Positions 25,168-33,904 of a stretch of DNA of 64,000 nucleotides are shown here, in pieces (the first letter of the stretch is position 1; each line of letters opens with the position of its first letter). The translations under genes were made by a program, and so were the position numbers. The stretch is from an uncultured Ruminococcus sp. (GTDB lineage Bacteria; Bacillota; Clostridia; Oscillospirales; Ruminococcaceae). The notes under the pieces were generated by a model. The model searched no databases. It saw only the letters and a program-made list of their open reading frames with translations, and was not told the origin of the DNA. The DNA lies in the NCBI GenBank assembly GCA_902800795.1, contig CADCFQ010000009.1, positions 62,001 to 126,000 on the forward strand, given 5' to 3'.

Positions 25168-26805
25168 TCAGAGCATACGAGCGTAGTTCTCTGCCATTTC
25201 GATGAGCTCGGGCTCCTGCTTCTGAGCGCCCTTGAGCTGGCCTATTATCTCGCTAAGGGTAAGGTCATTGAGATACTCGCTGCCCTTGAGATACATTGCG
25301 AACTCTGCTGCCAGCGCTGCAAACTCCAGGTTGGCAGGCTTTTCTGCGCTGTACTGGGAAGCGTTGACTGTTGTCTTCACAAGTCTGCTCTCGCTCTCCT
25401 CGGGATACTTGTAGCGAACAGATACGTCAAGAAGGTCGCCCTCGATCCCGCCTGCGGGGATGATCTCGTAAAGAGCTGTTGACTGCTGGCCGGAACCGAT
25501 GTCGCCTGCGTCCTTGGTGTCGTCTTCAAAGTCTTCGGTGTTGAGCTGTCTGTTCTCATAGCCTACCAGCCTGTAGGAACGGATCTTGCTCTCATCGAAG
25601 CCTACCTGTACCTTTGTGTCCTTTGCTACTGTGAACATCGAACCGTTCATCTCGGTAACAAGGACTCTCTTAGCCTCGTCAAGAGTGTCGATGTAAGCAT
25701 AGTTGCCGTTGCCGTTATCTGCAAGTGCTTCAAGTCTGGAATCCTTGAAGTTTCCTGTGCCGAAGCCCAGAACGGAAAGAGCTATGCCGGAATCTCTCTT
25801 GCCCTCGATAAGAGCTGTCAGCTCCTCTGCGCTGGAAACGCCCACGTTCAGGTCGCCGTCAGTTGCAAGGATGACACGGTTGTTGCCGCCCTTGATAAAG
25901 TATTTTTCGGCAATGCTGTAGGCGGTGTTTATCCCTGCTGCGCCTGCGGTGGAGCCGCCTGCTGTGAGAGAATCAAGAGCGTTCTTTATGGTGTTGGTGT
26001 CGTCGCCTGCTGTGCCTTCAAGGACTACGCTGTCCTCGCCTGCATAGGTAACGATGGAAACTCTGTCATTGGGTCCCAGCTGGTCTGCCAGCAGAGCGAA
26101 TGCCTGCCTTACGAGAGGGAGCTTGTTCTCTTCTTCCATCGAACCGCTGACATCGATAAGGAACACGATGTTTGAGTCGATATCCGAAACGGGAGCCTCC
26201 ATTGCCTGGATGCCTACCAGCATAAGCTTTGCCTCGGGGTTCCAGGGGCAGTCGGAAAGCTCGGTGTTTATCGAGACCGCTTCGCCCTCGGGCATCTGAT
26301 AGTCATACTTGAAATAGTTTATGAACTCCTCGGTTCTGACAGCGTCGGAGTAGACCTCCCAGCCCTGGTTTATCATCCTTCTTGCGTTTGTGAAGGATGC
26401 TGTGTCTATATCTGTGGAGAAGGTGGATATGGGCTGGTCTGCCGTGTTTATCCAGCCGTTCTCGTCATAATGCTTATACTCCTCGCTGCTGCCGTCGTCG
26501 CCGGGCATATAGAACCCGTCATCGGCACAAACAGCTTCGGTGCTCAGCCCCTCAAAGGCAAGTCCTTTTTCGCCACGCTCATACTCAGCCCCGTCCATAG
26601 CGGTCTCGGGCTGTGTCTGAAGAAGAACGTCGTTATTATCGTTTTTGTCCTGTGTAACAGCAGCGCCTGCTGCCTGTGAATTTGTATCTTTCTTTACTGT
26701 CCTGGATGCCTTAGATGTGTCATCTGCGCTTCCGCAGGCTGTCGAGATCATCATCATTGCTGCACATAATCCTGCTGCTATCCTTTTTGCATCTGCCTTT
26801 TTCAT
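25168..26805 (-). CDS. vWA-domain lipoprotein, YfbK-like
   Basis: The 545-residue protein has a lipoprotein signal (lipobox ISTAC, Cys near residue 24), a Ser/Lys/Asp-rich linker, a von Willebrand N-terminal segment (TFSTDIDTASFTNARRMI), and a vWA domain with a MIDAS motif DVSGS, a Thr/Ser loop TAGGSTAG, and ATDGDLNVG. A C-terminal DUF3520-type domain follows. YfbK-like proteins are surface lipoproteins of unknown role. The gene is third in an operon with an ECF sigma factor and its anti-sigma protein, so its expression probably depends on that sigma factor. Confidence 0.9.
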   Translation of the reverse strand: MKKADAKRIAAGLCAAMMMISTACGSADDTSKASRTVKKDTNSQAAGAAVTQDKNDNNDVLLQTQPETAMDGAEYERGEKGLAFEGLSTEAVCADDGFYMPGDDGSSEEYKHYDENGWINTADQPISTFSTDIDTASFTNARRMINQGWEVYSDAVRTEEFINYFKYDYQMPEGEAVSINTELSDCPWNPEAKLMLVGIQAMEAPVSDIDSNIVFLIDVSGSMEEENKLPLVRQAFALLADQLGPNDRVSIVTYAGEDSVVLEGTAGDDTNTIKNALDSLTAGGSTAGAAGINTAYSIAEKYFIKGGNNRVILATDGDLNVGVSSAEELTALIEGKRDSGIALSVLGFGTGNFKDSRLEALADNGNGNYAYIDTLDEAKRVLVTEMNGSMFTVAKDTKVQVGFDESKIRSYRLVGYENRQLNTEDFEDDTKDAGDIGSGQQSTALYEIIPAGGIEGDLLDVSVRYKYPEESESRLVKTTVNASQYSAEKPANLEFAALAAEFAMYLKGSEYLNDLTLSEIIGQLKGAQKQEPELIEMAENYARML

Positions 26806-26859
26806 AGTATTGTCCTCCCTTGTCAGCGGTCAGTATCTACTGGATCTTTCCTTACTTAT

Positions 26860-27681
26860 TTATACCAGCGAGACTATCCCCTCTATCTCTCCTGCTGCGG
26901 TATAGCGGATCGTCAGAGGGTCCGTCTCGATGGTGTAGCTTATCACGGCGCCCTGCTCGTAAAGCTTTTTGAAGACCTCTTCTGCAAGCTCCGCCTTCCG
27001 GCTTGCGTCAGCGTCCAGGTATTCGTCGGAGTTCACAAGTCTGTCTGTCATATCATTGACAGCCTCCTGTGCCTGTTCCGGCTCCATAAGCTTTCTTTCG
27101 TCAGGGTCTTGCGTGCTGCTGCCTTTGCTGTCGCCGGTGCTCCCGGCGTTGTCCGATTCCGGCACTTCTGCGGTGGCGTCTTCGGACCTGTCCTGTGTCA
27201 GAGCTTCCGGCTTGACCTCAGCGACCTCGTCGGCTGCCTTCTGCACACCGCTTTTATCTGCATCGATGCTCTGTATCTGTGCGGTGTTGTCCTCCGAGTA
27301 CATAGGCTCTTTTTCGGCATCATTGTTTTGCTCGTCTTCGTTCTCGTCTGCTATGGCTATGCTTTTTTGTGCGCCGTCTGCGGCCTCGCTTTTCGCTGCG
27401 GCTTCGCTTGAAGATATACTGTTTGTTTTTTCTGTCTCAAGCTTTCCGCTCTTGTTATGGAGCATAATGAACGCTCCCGTGACGGCTATCACCGCACACG
27501 CAGCGACTGCGATATACCTCATCAGGCCTCTGCTCCTTGTGTGAGCGATAGCAGGCTTTGTTTTGGTGTCTGCTTTCTCCTGTTCATCGAGTCCGGCTTC
27601 TATCCTAGCCCACAGCTTATCCATGTCGGGGCCAGTTTTTTCGCTGTTCTCTTTGTAAAGCTTTTCGATATCGAAGCTCAT
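26860..27681 (-). CDS. Membrane anti-sigma factor candidate
   Basis: The 273-residue protein has a cytoplasmic N-terminus (about 55 residues, acidic/basic helices), one membrane helix (YIAVAACAVIAVTGAFIML, about residues 55-73), and a long extracytoplasmic Ala/Glu/Asp/Ser-rich linker ending in a small C-terminal domain. No zinc HxxxCxxC motif is seen. The start overlaps the sigma gene's stop by four bases, the usual arrangement of ECF sigma and anti-sigma genes. The function is inferred from position and topology. Confidence 0.75.
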   Translation of the reverse strand: MSFDIEKLYKENSEKTGPDMDKLWARIEAGLDEQEKADTKTKPAIAHTRSRGLMRYIAVAACAVIAVTGAFIMLHNKSGKLETEKTNSISSSEAAAKSEAADGAQKSIAIADENEDEQNNDAEKEPMYSEDNTAQIQSIDADKSGVQKAADEVAEVKPEALTQDRSEDATAEVPESDNAGSTGDSKGSSTQDPDERKLMEPEQAQEAVNDMTDRLVNSDEYLDADASRKAELAEEVFKKLYEQGAVISYTIETDPLTIRYTAAGEIEGIVSLV

Positions 27682-28232
27682 AACTGTTCCTCCTCCATGA
27701 TTTTTTTAAGCTTTGAAACGGCTCGGTCATATCTCCACGCCACTGTTCCCTGAGGCTCGCCCAGCGTCCGGGCTATCTCCCTGAAGGTCAGCTCCATTCC
27801 CAGTTTCATCTCGACTATCTGTCTCTCTGCAAGTGATAACTGTGAGAGCGCTGCTTCGAGAGTGAGCTTTGCCGACACGCTGTTTTCAAGAGACCCGTCT
27901 GCCGGGATGTTTGCCGCAGGGCCGTCCTCACTGTCGATGTCGAGCTGTTCTGGATGCTGCTTCCTGAGATGGTCAAGAGCGAGGTTTCTCGCAATCACCG
28001 TGAGCCATCTTTTGTGACCCTGACCGCTTTTATAGCTGTCTGCCATATTCCAGAGCTTTAAAAAGAAGTCCGAGGTCAGGTCCTCAGCGTCCTCATGCGA
28101 ACGGACGATACCGAGTATCACACGGTAGATCTGTTTCGCATAGGCTGTGTAGATATCTTTAAGTCCGTTTCTGTCTTTGTCGATCATAAGGCGGATACAG
28201 CTTTCAAACTGTAAATCGGTCAAGACGTCCAA
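27678..28232 (-). CDS. ECF-type RNA polymerase sigma factor
   Basis: The 184-residue protein has sigma region 2 (SHEDAEDLTSDFFLKLWNMADSY, then RWLTVIARNLALDHLRK) and region 4 (LSLAERQIVEMKLGMELTFREIARTLG, recognition helix PQGTVAWRYDRAVSKLKK). It is translationally coupled to a membrane anti-sigma gene and a vWA lipoprotein gene. A leader of about 90 bases upstream contains ATATAATATACG on the minus strand, which could be its (auto-regulated) promoter, but no ECF consensus is clear. Confidence 0.94.
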   Translation of the reverse strand: MDVLTDLQFESCIRLMIDKDRNGLKDIYTAYAKQIYRVILGIVRSHEDAEDLTSDFFLKLWNMADSYKSGQGHKRWLTVIARNLALDHLRKQHPEQLDIDSEDGPAANIPADGSLENSVSAKLTLEAALSQLSLAERQIVEMKLGMELTFREIARTLGEPQGTVAWRYDRAVSKLKKIMEEEQL

Positions 28233-28425
28233 CTCCTTAAAGCGAAAGGCTGTGCGTTTTTGTCTTGCTCAGCGCTTTCATATAATATACGTTTGGCAGC
28301 AGGCGGATTTATGGCAAAATAGTGCACAAACTTACCGCTGACAAGGGAGTGGGCTTTATGCACAATGCCAAAGATGCTGCCTAGAGAAAAGTATAACACA
28401 AGAACAGGGCACTGTCAACAAAAAA

Positions 28426-28447
28426 GCCCCCTGCAAAAGCAGAGGGC
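28426..28447 (-). terminator. Terminator of the lipoprotein gene at 28464
   Basis: A stem GCCCTCTGC/GCAGGGGGC with a 4-base loop, followed on the minus strand by TTTTTTG. Confidence 0.85.
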
Positions 28448-28463
28448 AAGAGTTATTCACGGC

Positions 28464-29081
28464 TTACATTTTAATTCTGTCAAGATAAGACCAGAGCTCA
28501 TCATCGGTGACAGCTTCACTGAAAATACAATAGAGCAGACCGTCGGAAGAAACTCTGTATAGGCTGGTGTGGTTGCCTGTGTTTATTATTACCTGGTTTT
28601 CCGGGTCATATTCAAAAGTGCTTTCATCGGTCTGCGTTTGCTCGATAAGATCATCAAAGAAAGCTGTCATCCCGTCATAGTCGTTCACCTGATCGAAGCA
28701 CAGGCAGATTGTAATGACGTTATCGGTCGTGCTGTCCTTATAATTGATATAGCAGCAGCCGTCATACATAGTGATGTTTCCGTCCTGAGACAAAGACTCA
28801 TCGATATGCTCGGGCTCGGAAAGCTTTTCAAGCTCTCCTCCCGTGTTCTTTATTCTTGCATAAAGCTCATCGGAGGCAGATAGCTGTTCAAAGGTCTCAA
28901 ATGAAATGCTCGTGTCAAGGTCGATATCTGCCTGCGGTTCCTCCTCCGTCTGTGCAGTTGTTTCGGTGCCGGTCGCAGCGGATGACGTTGCAGCAGCCTT
29001 GGAAGAACTGCTTTCGGAAGCGGTTTTAGCACAGGACGAAAGCAAAAGGGCTGATAACACGATAAACAGGGTCTTTTTCAT
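28464..29081 (-). CDS. Hypothetical lipoprotein
   Basis: The 205-residue protein starts with a lipoprotein signal (LLLSSC lipobox, Cys at residue 17), a Ser/Thr/Ala-rich linker of about 40 residues and a globular domain of about 140 residues (ELYARIKNTGGELE, then CCYINYKDSTTDNVITICL). I do not recognise the domain. The start at 29081 is preceded by GAGGAGG; an in-frame codon upstream at 29105 is not. It is monocistronic and divergent from the FemX-like gene. Confidence 0.82.
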   Translation of the reverse strand: MKKTLFIVLSALLLSSCAKTASESSSSKAAATSSAATGTETTAQTEEEPQADIDLDTSISFETFEQLSASDELYARIKNTGGELEKLSEPEHIDESLSQDGNITMYDGCCYINYKDSTTDNVITICLCFDQVNDYDGMTAFFDDLIEQTQTDESTFEYDPENQVIINTGNHTSLYRVSSDGLLYCIFSEAVTDDELWSYLDRIKM

Positions 29082-29209
29082 AGCGTGATCCTCCTCGTAA
29101 ATCATAGTATGGCTCTGTTTAATGATAATCTACTACAATTCTTTTGCTTTTACAATTGACTTTATCTACAAATTCGAGTTTCCATTTTTGTTAATTTATT
29201 ATATAGCCC

Positions 29210-29238
29210 TTGATTTTTGGAGTATTATGGTATATAAT
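29210..29238 (+). promoter_or_regulatory. Sigma-A promoter of the FemX-like gene
   Basis: TTGATT at 29210-29215 and TATAAT at 29233-29238, spaced 17 bp, lie 49 bases before the start codon. Confidence 0.8.
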
Positions 29239-29287
29239 AATTCTGTATGATTTTATCTGAATGCTCGAAAAGGAGAGGATCGTCTAA

Positions 29288-30388
29288 ATGGAGATCATTA
29301 ACAAATCGGATAAGACCCTTTTAAAGGAATATGAGAATTTCGTAAAGAACAGCGAGTACGGCAACTTTATGCAGTCTCTGCGCTGGCCGAAGGTAAAAGA
29401 GGGCTGGGGCTGGGACGCTGTGATTTCCCGTGACAGCGAGGGAAAGATAAGAGGTACCTGTCTGGTTATAACAAAGAAAGTGCCTATCTTCGGAGTGAAG
29501 TTCCTTTATGCGCCTCACGGCCCCTGCTGTGACTGGTCGGACAAGGAAGTCATGCAGGATCTTTTCGAGGGCGTCAAGGTGCTGGCAAAGAAGCACAGGT
29601 GCTATCAGTTCATGTGGGATCCCCCGTTTGAGGAGAAGGAAGAGGACAGAACAGCTCTTATCGAGAGCATGGGCTTTTCCCACATCCACAATGCGGCAGA
29701 GCTCACCACTATCCAGGCAAGAAACAACTATATGTTAAGAGACATAAAGGGCAAGACCGCCGATGAGGTCATGGCTGGCTTCAAGCCGGACTGGAGAAAC
29801 AGGATAAGAAAGGGCCCCAAGAAGGGCGTTACCTGTGAGGCCTGCGGCTCGGACAGGCTGGATGACTTTTATCCCCTTTATGAAGCAACGGGTATCCGTG
29901 ACGGCTTCTCGATAAGAGGCAAGGAATATCTGGCAAAGTTCATCGACAGCTTCGGCAAGGATCACTGCCGTCTGTTCGTATGCTATTGTGAGGAGGACGG
30001 CAAGAAGATCCCGATCTCAGGAGCTATCACAACACAGTATGCCGGAAAGACCTGTTATGTTTACGGCGCTTCCGCAAACCACCACCGCAACCTTTATCCT
30101 AACTATCTTATGCAGTGGACTATGATAAACTGGGCGCTTGAGGGCGGCTGTGATATCTACGACTTTATGGGCATACCATTCTATACAGATGAGACCAACC
30201 CGAACTACGGTGTTTATAAATTCAAGAAGGGCTTCAACGGCGAGGTCGTTACCTATGCCGGAGAGTTTTTCTATGTGTTCAAGCCCTTTATGAAGAAGAT
30301 CGTGGACAAGTGCGAGAAGATCGTTATGGACAGACACGAAAGAAAGAGACAGAAGCTTCTCAAGAACAGAAACACTGATATGCAGTAA
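29288..30388 (+). CDS. FemX/FemA-family peptidoglycan bridge aminoacyltransferase
   Basis: The 366-residue protein matches the FemABX family: paired GNAT-like domains with GNFMQSLRWPKVKEGWGW near the N-terminus, YAPHGPCCDW, RNRIRKGPKKGV, and a C-terminal NPNYGVYKFKKGFNGEVV motif. Such enzymes add an amino acid from aminoacyl-tRNA to the lysine of lipid II, building the peptidoglycan cross-bridge. The length is slightly below Staphylococcus FemA (420) because the coiled-coil arm is absent, as in FemX. It heads a three-gene run with a TPR membrane protein and a DUF368 lipid-carrier transporter, all cell-wall related. Confidence 0.92.
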   Translation: MEIINKSDKTLLKEYENFVKNSEYGNFMQSLRWPKVKEGWGWDAVISRDSEGKIRGTCLVITKKVPIFGVKFLYAPHGPCCDWSDKEVMQDLFEGVKVLAKKHRCYQFMWDPPFEEKEEDRTALIESMGFSHIHNAAELTTIQARNNYMLRDIKGKTADEVMAGFKPDWRNRIRKGPKKGVTCEACGSDRLDDFYPLYEATGIRDGFSIRGKEYLAKFIDSFGKDHCRLFVCYCEEDGKKIPISGAITTQYAGKTCYVYGASANHHRNLYPNYLMQWTMINWALEGGCDIYDFMGIPFYTDETNPNYGVYKFKKGFNGEVVTYAGEFFYVFKPFMKKIVDKCEKIVMDRHERKRQKLLKNRNTDMQ

Positions 30389-30403
30389 AACAGGAGCATT
30401 AAT

Positions 30404-31291
30404 ATGAAAGGTAACAGACTTCTGGTGAGGTTTTTCTTTGTGCCTCTGGGGTGTCTGTCGCTGAGCTATGCGGCGATGTGCGTCTACTGGCTGGTGACAG
30501 GCTGCCGCTATGGGGTCAAGGTCTGCACGTCTGTTTTTGTGGATTCACTGCCTTTCACCCTCATAATCTCCGGAGTCGCTGCTGCGGTCTCGGGGACCGT
30601 TGCGATAAAGCGGATAAAGCGCTTTACTTCAGCAATGGAAAAATGCAGAAAAAGCTCGGGGGCTCCCGAGGATATAGCTCAGCTGGACAAGGCTCTGGGT
30701 GCGCTTAAATACAAGGGCGCTTATGTGAGCCTGCTCCGGGCGTCGGCTCTTCTTGGCTGCGGCTGTTATGACGAATGTCTGGGGGAGCTTGAAGGTATCG
30801 ACCTTGCTTATCTTTCGGCCGAGGACGAGGAGGAGTATTTCAATATGCTCATCTACTGCCGGCTGATGCAGGGCGAAAAGGAAACGGCGCTAAGGCTCTA
30901 TCTTTTGAGCGGCCATTATTTCAGGCGGGCGCTTGGCCGGAGGGGGACCTCCCACATCCGCCACACTGTGGGTATGATATACTACACTGTGGGCGAGTAT
31001 GACAAGGCGTTGAAGCTTTTTGAGGAGTCCAAAAAGGATGCGGAGCGTTCGCTTCTGTGCGAGTGCGACCTCTGGGCAGGGCTTTGCTTTTTGAAGCTGG
31101 GCTCGGGACAGCAGGCTCTGGACTGTGCGTTGAGGGCGGCGCAGAACGTAAGTGATGCAAGGCAGCAAAAAAGCCTTATCCATCTTAAAAATGCGGCTGT
31201 GACGCTTACAGAGCGTGAGCGCAGGGCAGCACAGGAGCGTCAGGAGCAGATCCTTTTACAGGAGATGTCCGCAGACGAAACAGATATATAA
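30404..31291 (+). CDS. Membrane-anchored TPR-like protein
   Basis: The 295-residue protein has two N-terminal membrane helices (about residues 8-30 and 44-66) and a cytoplasmic helical region in which TPR-like repeats are recognisable, such as HTVGMIYYTVGEYDKALKLFEESK followed by AGLCFLKLGSGQQALDCALRA. Its molecular function is unknown. It lies 15 bases after the FemX-like gene and 41 bases before the DUF368 gene, so a role in envelope assembly is suggested by context only. Confidence 0.78.
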   Translation: MKGNRLLVRFFFVPLGCLSLSYAAMCVYWLVTGCRYGVKVCTSVFVDSLPFTLIISGVAAAVSGTVAIKRIKRFTSAMEKCRKSSGAPEDIAQLDKALGALKYKGAYVSLLRASALLGCGCYDECLGELEGIDLAYLSAEDEEEYFNMLIYCRLMQGEKETALRLYLLSGHYFRRALGRRGTSHIRHTVGMIYYTVGEYDKALKLFEESKKDAERSLLCECDLWAGLCFLKLGSGQQALDCALRAAQNVSDARQQKSLIHLKNAAVTLTERERRAAQERQEQILLQEMSADETDI

Positions 31292-31332
31292 ATCCGGGCG
31301 GCAGCAAGAGCCGCCTTAGCTTTGGAGGTAAT

Positions 31333-32214
31333 ATGGTACTTAATGCATTCAGGGGCTTTTGTATGGCTCTGGCAGACAGCGTCCCGGGGGTCTCGGGCGG
31401 AACGATAGCGTTTCTCATGGGGTTTTATGACCTGTTCATAAACTCCCTCAACGACCTTATGGGCAAGGACGGCGAAAAGAGGAAAAAAGCTTTCCTGTTC
31501 ATCATAAAGCTGGGTGTCGGCTGGGTGATAGGAATGGCGCTGGCGGTAAGCGTTCTGGCGAGCGTTTTCGAGAGCGGCATCTACAAGGTAAGCTCATTGT
31601 TCATGGGCTTCATAGTCCTGGCTATCCCTGTTATGATCTATGAGGAAAGAGAGAGCATAAAGGGCAAGTACATAAACGTCATCTGGACGATAATAGGTAT
31701 CGCTCTTGTGGTGTGCATATCCCTGTTCAGCTCGACGGGTGAGACGGACGTTTCTCACATGACCGTTGGTCTTGCAGCCTATACCTTCTTCGCAGGTATG
31801 TGCGCTATCTCGGCAATGGTGCTCCCCGGCATCTCGGGCTCGACGATACTGCTTACCTTCGGGCTCTATGTTCCGGTGGTCACTGCGGTAAAGGATGTTA
31901 TGCACTTCAAGTTTGCATCGCTGCCGATCTGTATAGCTCTGGCGCTCGGAGCAGTGGCAGGTGTGTTCGTGACGCTGAGGCTGATAAAGAAGGCTCTTGA
32001 AAAACACCGCAGCCAGACTATCTACTGCGTTATAGGAATGATGATAGGCTCTCTTTATGCGATAGTGAAGGGACCCACCACCTTAAAGCACCCGAAGCCT
32101 GCGATGACCTGGAGCAAGTTCAGTATCGTGTTCTTCATCATCGGAGCAGCTATCGTGTTCGCTATGCAGGCAGCGAAGATGTATTTTGATAACAAAAAGA
32201 AAAGCGAAGCATAA
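31333..32214 (+). CDS. DUF368 undecaprenyl-phosphate transporter (PopT family)
   Basis: The 293-residue membrane protein has about nine helices and the DUF368 signature ADSVPGVSGGTIAFLMGFYD near residue 14, with a second inverted signature (VLPGISGSTILLTFGLY) near residue 165. DUF368 (PopT) proteins recycle the C55 lipid carrier across the membrane for wall synthesis. This fits its position downstream of a FemX-type enzyme. A strong terminator follows at 32223. Confidence 0.92.
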   Translation: MVLNAFRGFCMALADSVPGVSGGTIAFLMGFYDLFINSLNDLMGKDGEKRKKAFLFIIKLGVGWVIGMALAVSVLASVFESGIYKVSSLFMGFIVLAIPVMIYEERESIKGKYINVIWTIIGIALVVCISLFSSTGETDVSHMTVGLAAYTFFAGMCAISAMVLPGISGSTILLTFGLYVPVVTAVKDVMHFKFASLPICIALALGAVAGVFVTLRLIKKALEKHRSQTIYCVIGMMIGSLYAIVKGPTTLKHPKPAMTWSKFSIVFFIIGAAIVFAMQAAKMYFDNKKKSEA

Positions 32215-32485
32215 AAAGAACGAGCGGCTGCTCTCTGTGAGCAGCCGCTGTTTTTTTCATCTGTGAAAGCTTTTGTGCTTTCTGTTTTTTAAGGTCTCTT
32301 ACATAAAGCCTTACCGCCGCATAGGTGCAAAACACCATTATAAGCCCCAGCGCCACAGCAGCGGCATCTATCTTAGCGAGAGCTATCAGCCCGAACAGAA
32401 CAGCCCCTCTCAGACAGACTTTCAGCCACCAGTTGTCGCCGTCCTCCATTCTGAAACTAAGAAGCATAACGGATATCGCTGTCAT
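32162..32485 (-). CDS. Small membrane protein, 3' end overlapping the DUF368 gene
   Basis: The 107-residue frame starts at an ATG with a strong GGGGAGGAA ribosome site 6 bases upstream, and has two hydrophobic helices (about residues 20-38 and 42-62) followed by a Lys/Arg-rich segment. I do not recognise it. Its last 55 or so residues are encoded on the complement of the DUF368 terminator (32223-32257) and its last 53 bases are antisense to the DUF368 gene's end. The natural stop could be a later acquisition, as the C-terminus reads like non-selected sequence. It lies downstream of the lysis cassette on the same strand. Confidence 0.5.
   Translation of the reverse strand: MTAISVMLLSFRMEDGDNWWLKVCLRGAVLFGLIALAKIDAAAVALGLIMVFCTYAAVRLYVRDLKKQKAQKLSQMKKTAAAHREQPLVLFMLRFSFCYQNTSSLPA
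32223..32257 (+). terminator. Terminator of the FemX/TPR/DUF368 operon
   Basis: A perfect 11-bp stem AGCGGCTGCTC/GAGCAGCCGCT with a 5-base loop, followed by GTTTTTTT. Confidence 0.92.
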
Positions 32486-32564
32486 AATAATTCCTCCCCG
32501 GTTTTGTTTTTCTGATATCAGTATAGCACATCAGAAAATGTTTGTGGGGAATTTTTCTGGACAG

Positions 32565-33461
32565 TTAAATTTTCTTTTTCAGATCGTCTGTGAGTCGCTC
32601 CACAAAGCCCTGGCCGGCTATACCGTTGGGCTTGTAGCCCCAGCGTGTGAGCATTGAGTCCACCACACCACGGGTGGCGATCCCGAAGCCGTCATCAACG
32701 GTGATGTGGACAGATATAAGTCCCTTTTCCTCGGCAAGAGACAGCATGGATTTGAGCTCATACACCCCGAGGTTCTTATCCCCCTGCTTTAGTCCTTTGA
32801 TGTCCAGGACTTTGAGCGCTGGCTTGGGCGAAGGCTTGGTATAGCCGTTGAGGCCTGCGTCCTTAATCAGGGCAGGGTAGTCCTTATAGGCGTAATCGCA
32901 GTCGCACTTCCCGGTGACGCCGCTGACAAAAGCCGAGGACGTGTACTGCCACATCCCGTAGGGTCCGGTGTAGCTGGGCTTTGTCACATCAAAGTTTGCC
33001 ACCCAGATGTCATATTTGCTCCTGACAGCCGCCGGGACTTTGTTCTCCAGGAACGACACATAGCTGTAAAGCGATACATAGTATCCCTGCTTTTCGAGAT
33101 AGGAGCAGAAAGCCGTTATTATCTTTCCTATGGTTTGCGCCGGAAGAGAGCTCTGGGTCCTGTCCTCGATGTCGAAAGCCACAGGGTAGTCGAGCTGCTT
33201 GCCCGAAAGCGCCTTGCAGAAGCACTTCGCTTCCGCAAGGGCGTCGGCTTCCGTCAGCGCATAGCTGTACCAGTAAGCGCCGACACCGAGACCTGCCGCC
33301 TTTGCCTTCTTGTAGTTTTCTTCAAACCGTTCGTCCTTCTGGCTGTCAAACTTTCCGTAGCCGGCGTTCAGGATAACAAAACGGCAGCCGTCTGCTCTGA
33401 CCTTTTCAAAATCAACGCTGCCCTGCCAGTGGGAAACGTCGATGCCTTTTGTCCTGCTCAT
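32565..33461 (-). CDS. GH25 lysozyme, phage-endolysin type
   Basis: The 298-residue enzyme has a GH25 muramidase domain (about residues 4-195): GIDVSHWQG, the catalytic PVAFDIED stretch, DIWVANFD, and the YGMWQYTSS motif. A C-terminal domain of about 90 residues (LKQGDKNLGVYELKSMLSLAEEKG) resembles a peptidoglycan-binding or lysin-associated domain. There is no signal peptide, so export depends on a holin, as for phage endolysins. Its start overlaps the stop of the holin-like gene by four bases (ATGA). No other phage structural genes are near. Confidence 0.92.
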   Translation of the reverse strand: MSRTKGIDVSHWQGSVDFEKVRADGCRFVILNAGYGKFDSQKDERFEENYKKAKAAGLGVGAYWYSYALTEADALAEAKCFCKALSGKQLDYPVAFDIEDRTQSSLPAQTIGKIITAFCSYLEKQGYYVSLYSYVSFLENKVPAAVRSKYDIWVANFDVTKPSYTGPYGMWQYTSSAFVSGVTGKCDCDYAYKDYPALIKDAGLNGYTKPSPKPALKVLDIKGLKQGDKNLGVYELKSMLSLAEEKGLISVHITVDDGFGIATRGVVDSMLTRWGYKPNGIAGQGFVERLTDDLKKKI

Positions 33462-33643
33462 TCTTCTCTCCTTTCTTTTTTTGCCGCCTGTGTCCCGAAA
33501 TAGAACGAGATTATAACGGTGAACACCGTCATAAGGTCGTCAGCGTCGGCCTTGCTCAGCAGTGTCTCTATACAGAACACAAGCGTTATCATCAGTGTTA
33601 CGATAGACTTTACGTCTATCAGCTTGTATAAGCGTTGTTTCAT
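33458..33643 (-). CDS. Small holin-like membrane protein
   Basis: The 61-residue protein has one or two hydrophobic helices (VKSIVTLMITLVFCIETLL and LMTVFTVIISFYFGTQAA) and a charged KKERREE tail, as in short phage holins of Firmicutes. Its position between an XhlA-like gene and the GH25 endolysin makes it the holin of a lysis cassette. The stop overlaps the endolysin start by four bases. Confidence 0.78.
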   Translation of the reverse strand: MKQRLYKLIDVKSIVTLMITLVFCIETLLSKADADDLMTVFTVIISFYFGTQAAKKERREE

Positions 33644-33664
33644 AGTCCTCTCCTTTCAGTGTCC

Positions 33665-33904
33665 CTACTGCGTTCTTGTGCGCTCGATAGCCTTTATCCT
33701 TTCCTCGGCTATGCTCAGGCGCTCGAGCGCTGCGCCCTGCCTTGCAACAGCACGCTCCAGCTGCTCGAGCCTGTAGACTATGAGGCTTAGGTTCTTGTCC
33801 TGTTCGGCTCTTGACTGACGGGCTGCTGTACGCTGTATCATCAGCTGGCAAAGAACGCTTGCTGCGGCTGTTATCAGTGCAGTCGCAATGGCGGTATCTA
33901 TCAT
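33665..33904 (-). CDS. XhlA/hemolysin-like lysis protein
   Basis: The 79-residue protein has an N-terminal membrane helix (AIATALITAAASVLCQLMI) and a charged helical/coiled-coil C-terminus with heptad-like spacing (YRLEQLERAV, LERLSIAEERIKAIER). This layout is inverted relative to typical XhlA (membrane helix at the C-terminus), so the assignment is by size and context. The ATG at 33904 has GGGAGGTGAG upstream; a longer frame starting at 33934 is less likely. Confidence 0.65.
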   Translation of the reverse strand: MIDTAIATALITAAASVLCQLMIQRTAARQSRAEQDKNLSLIVYRLEQLERAVARQGAALERLSIAEERIKAIERTRTQ

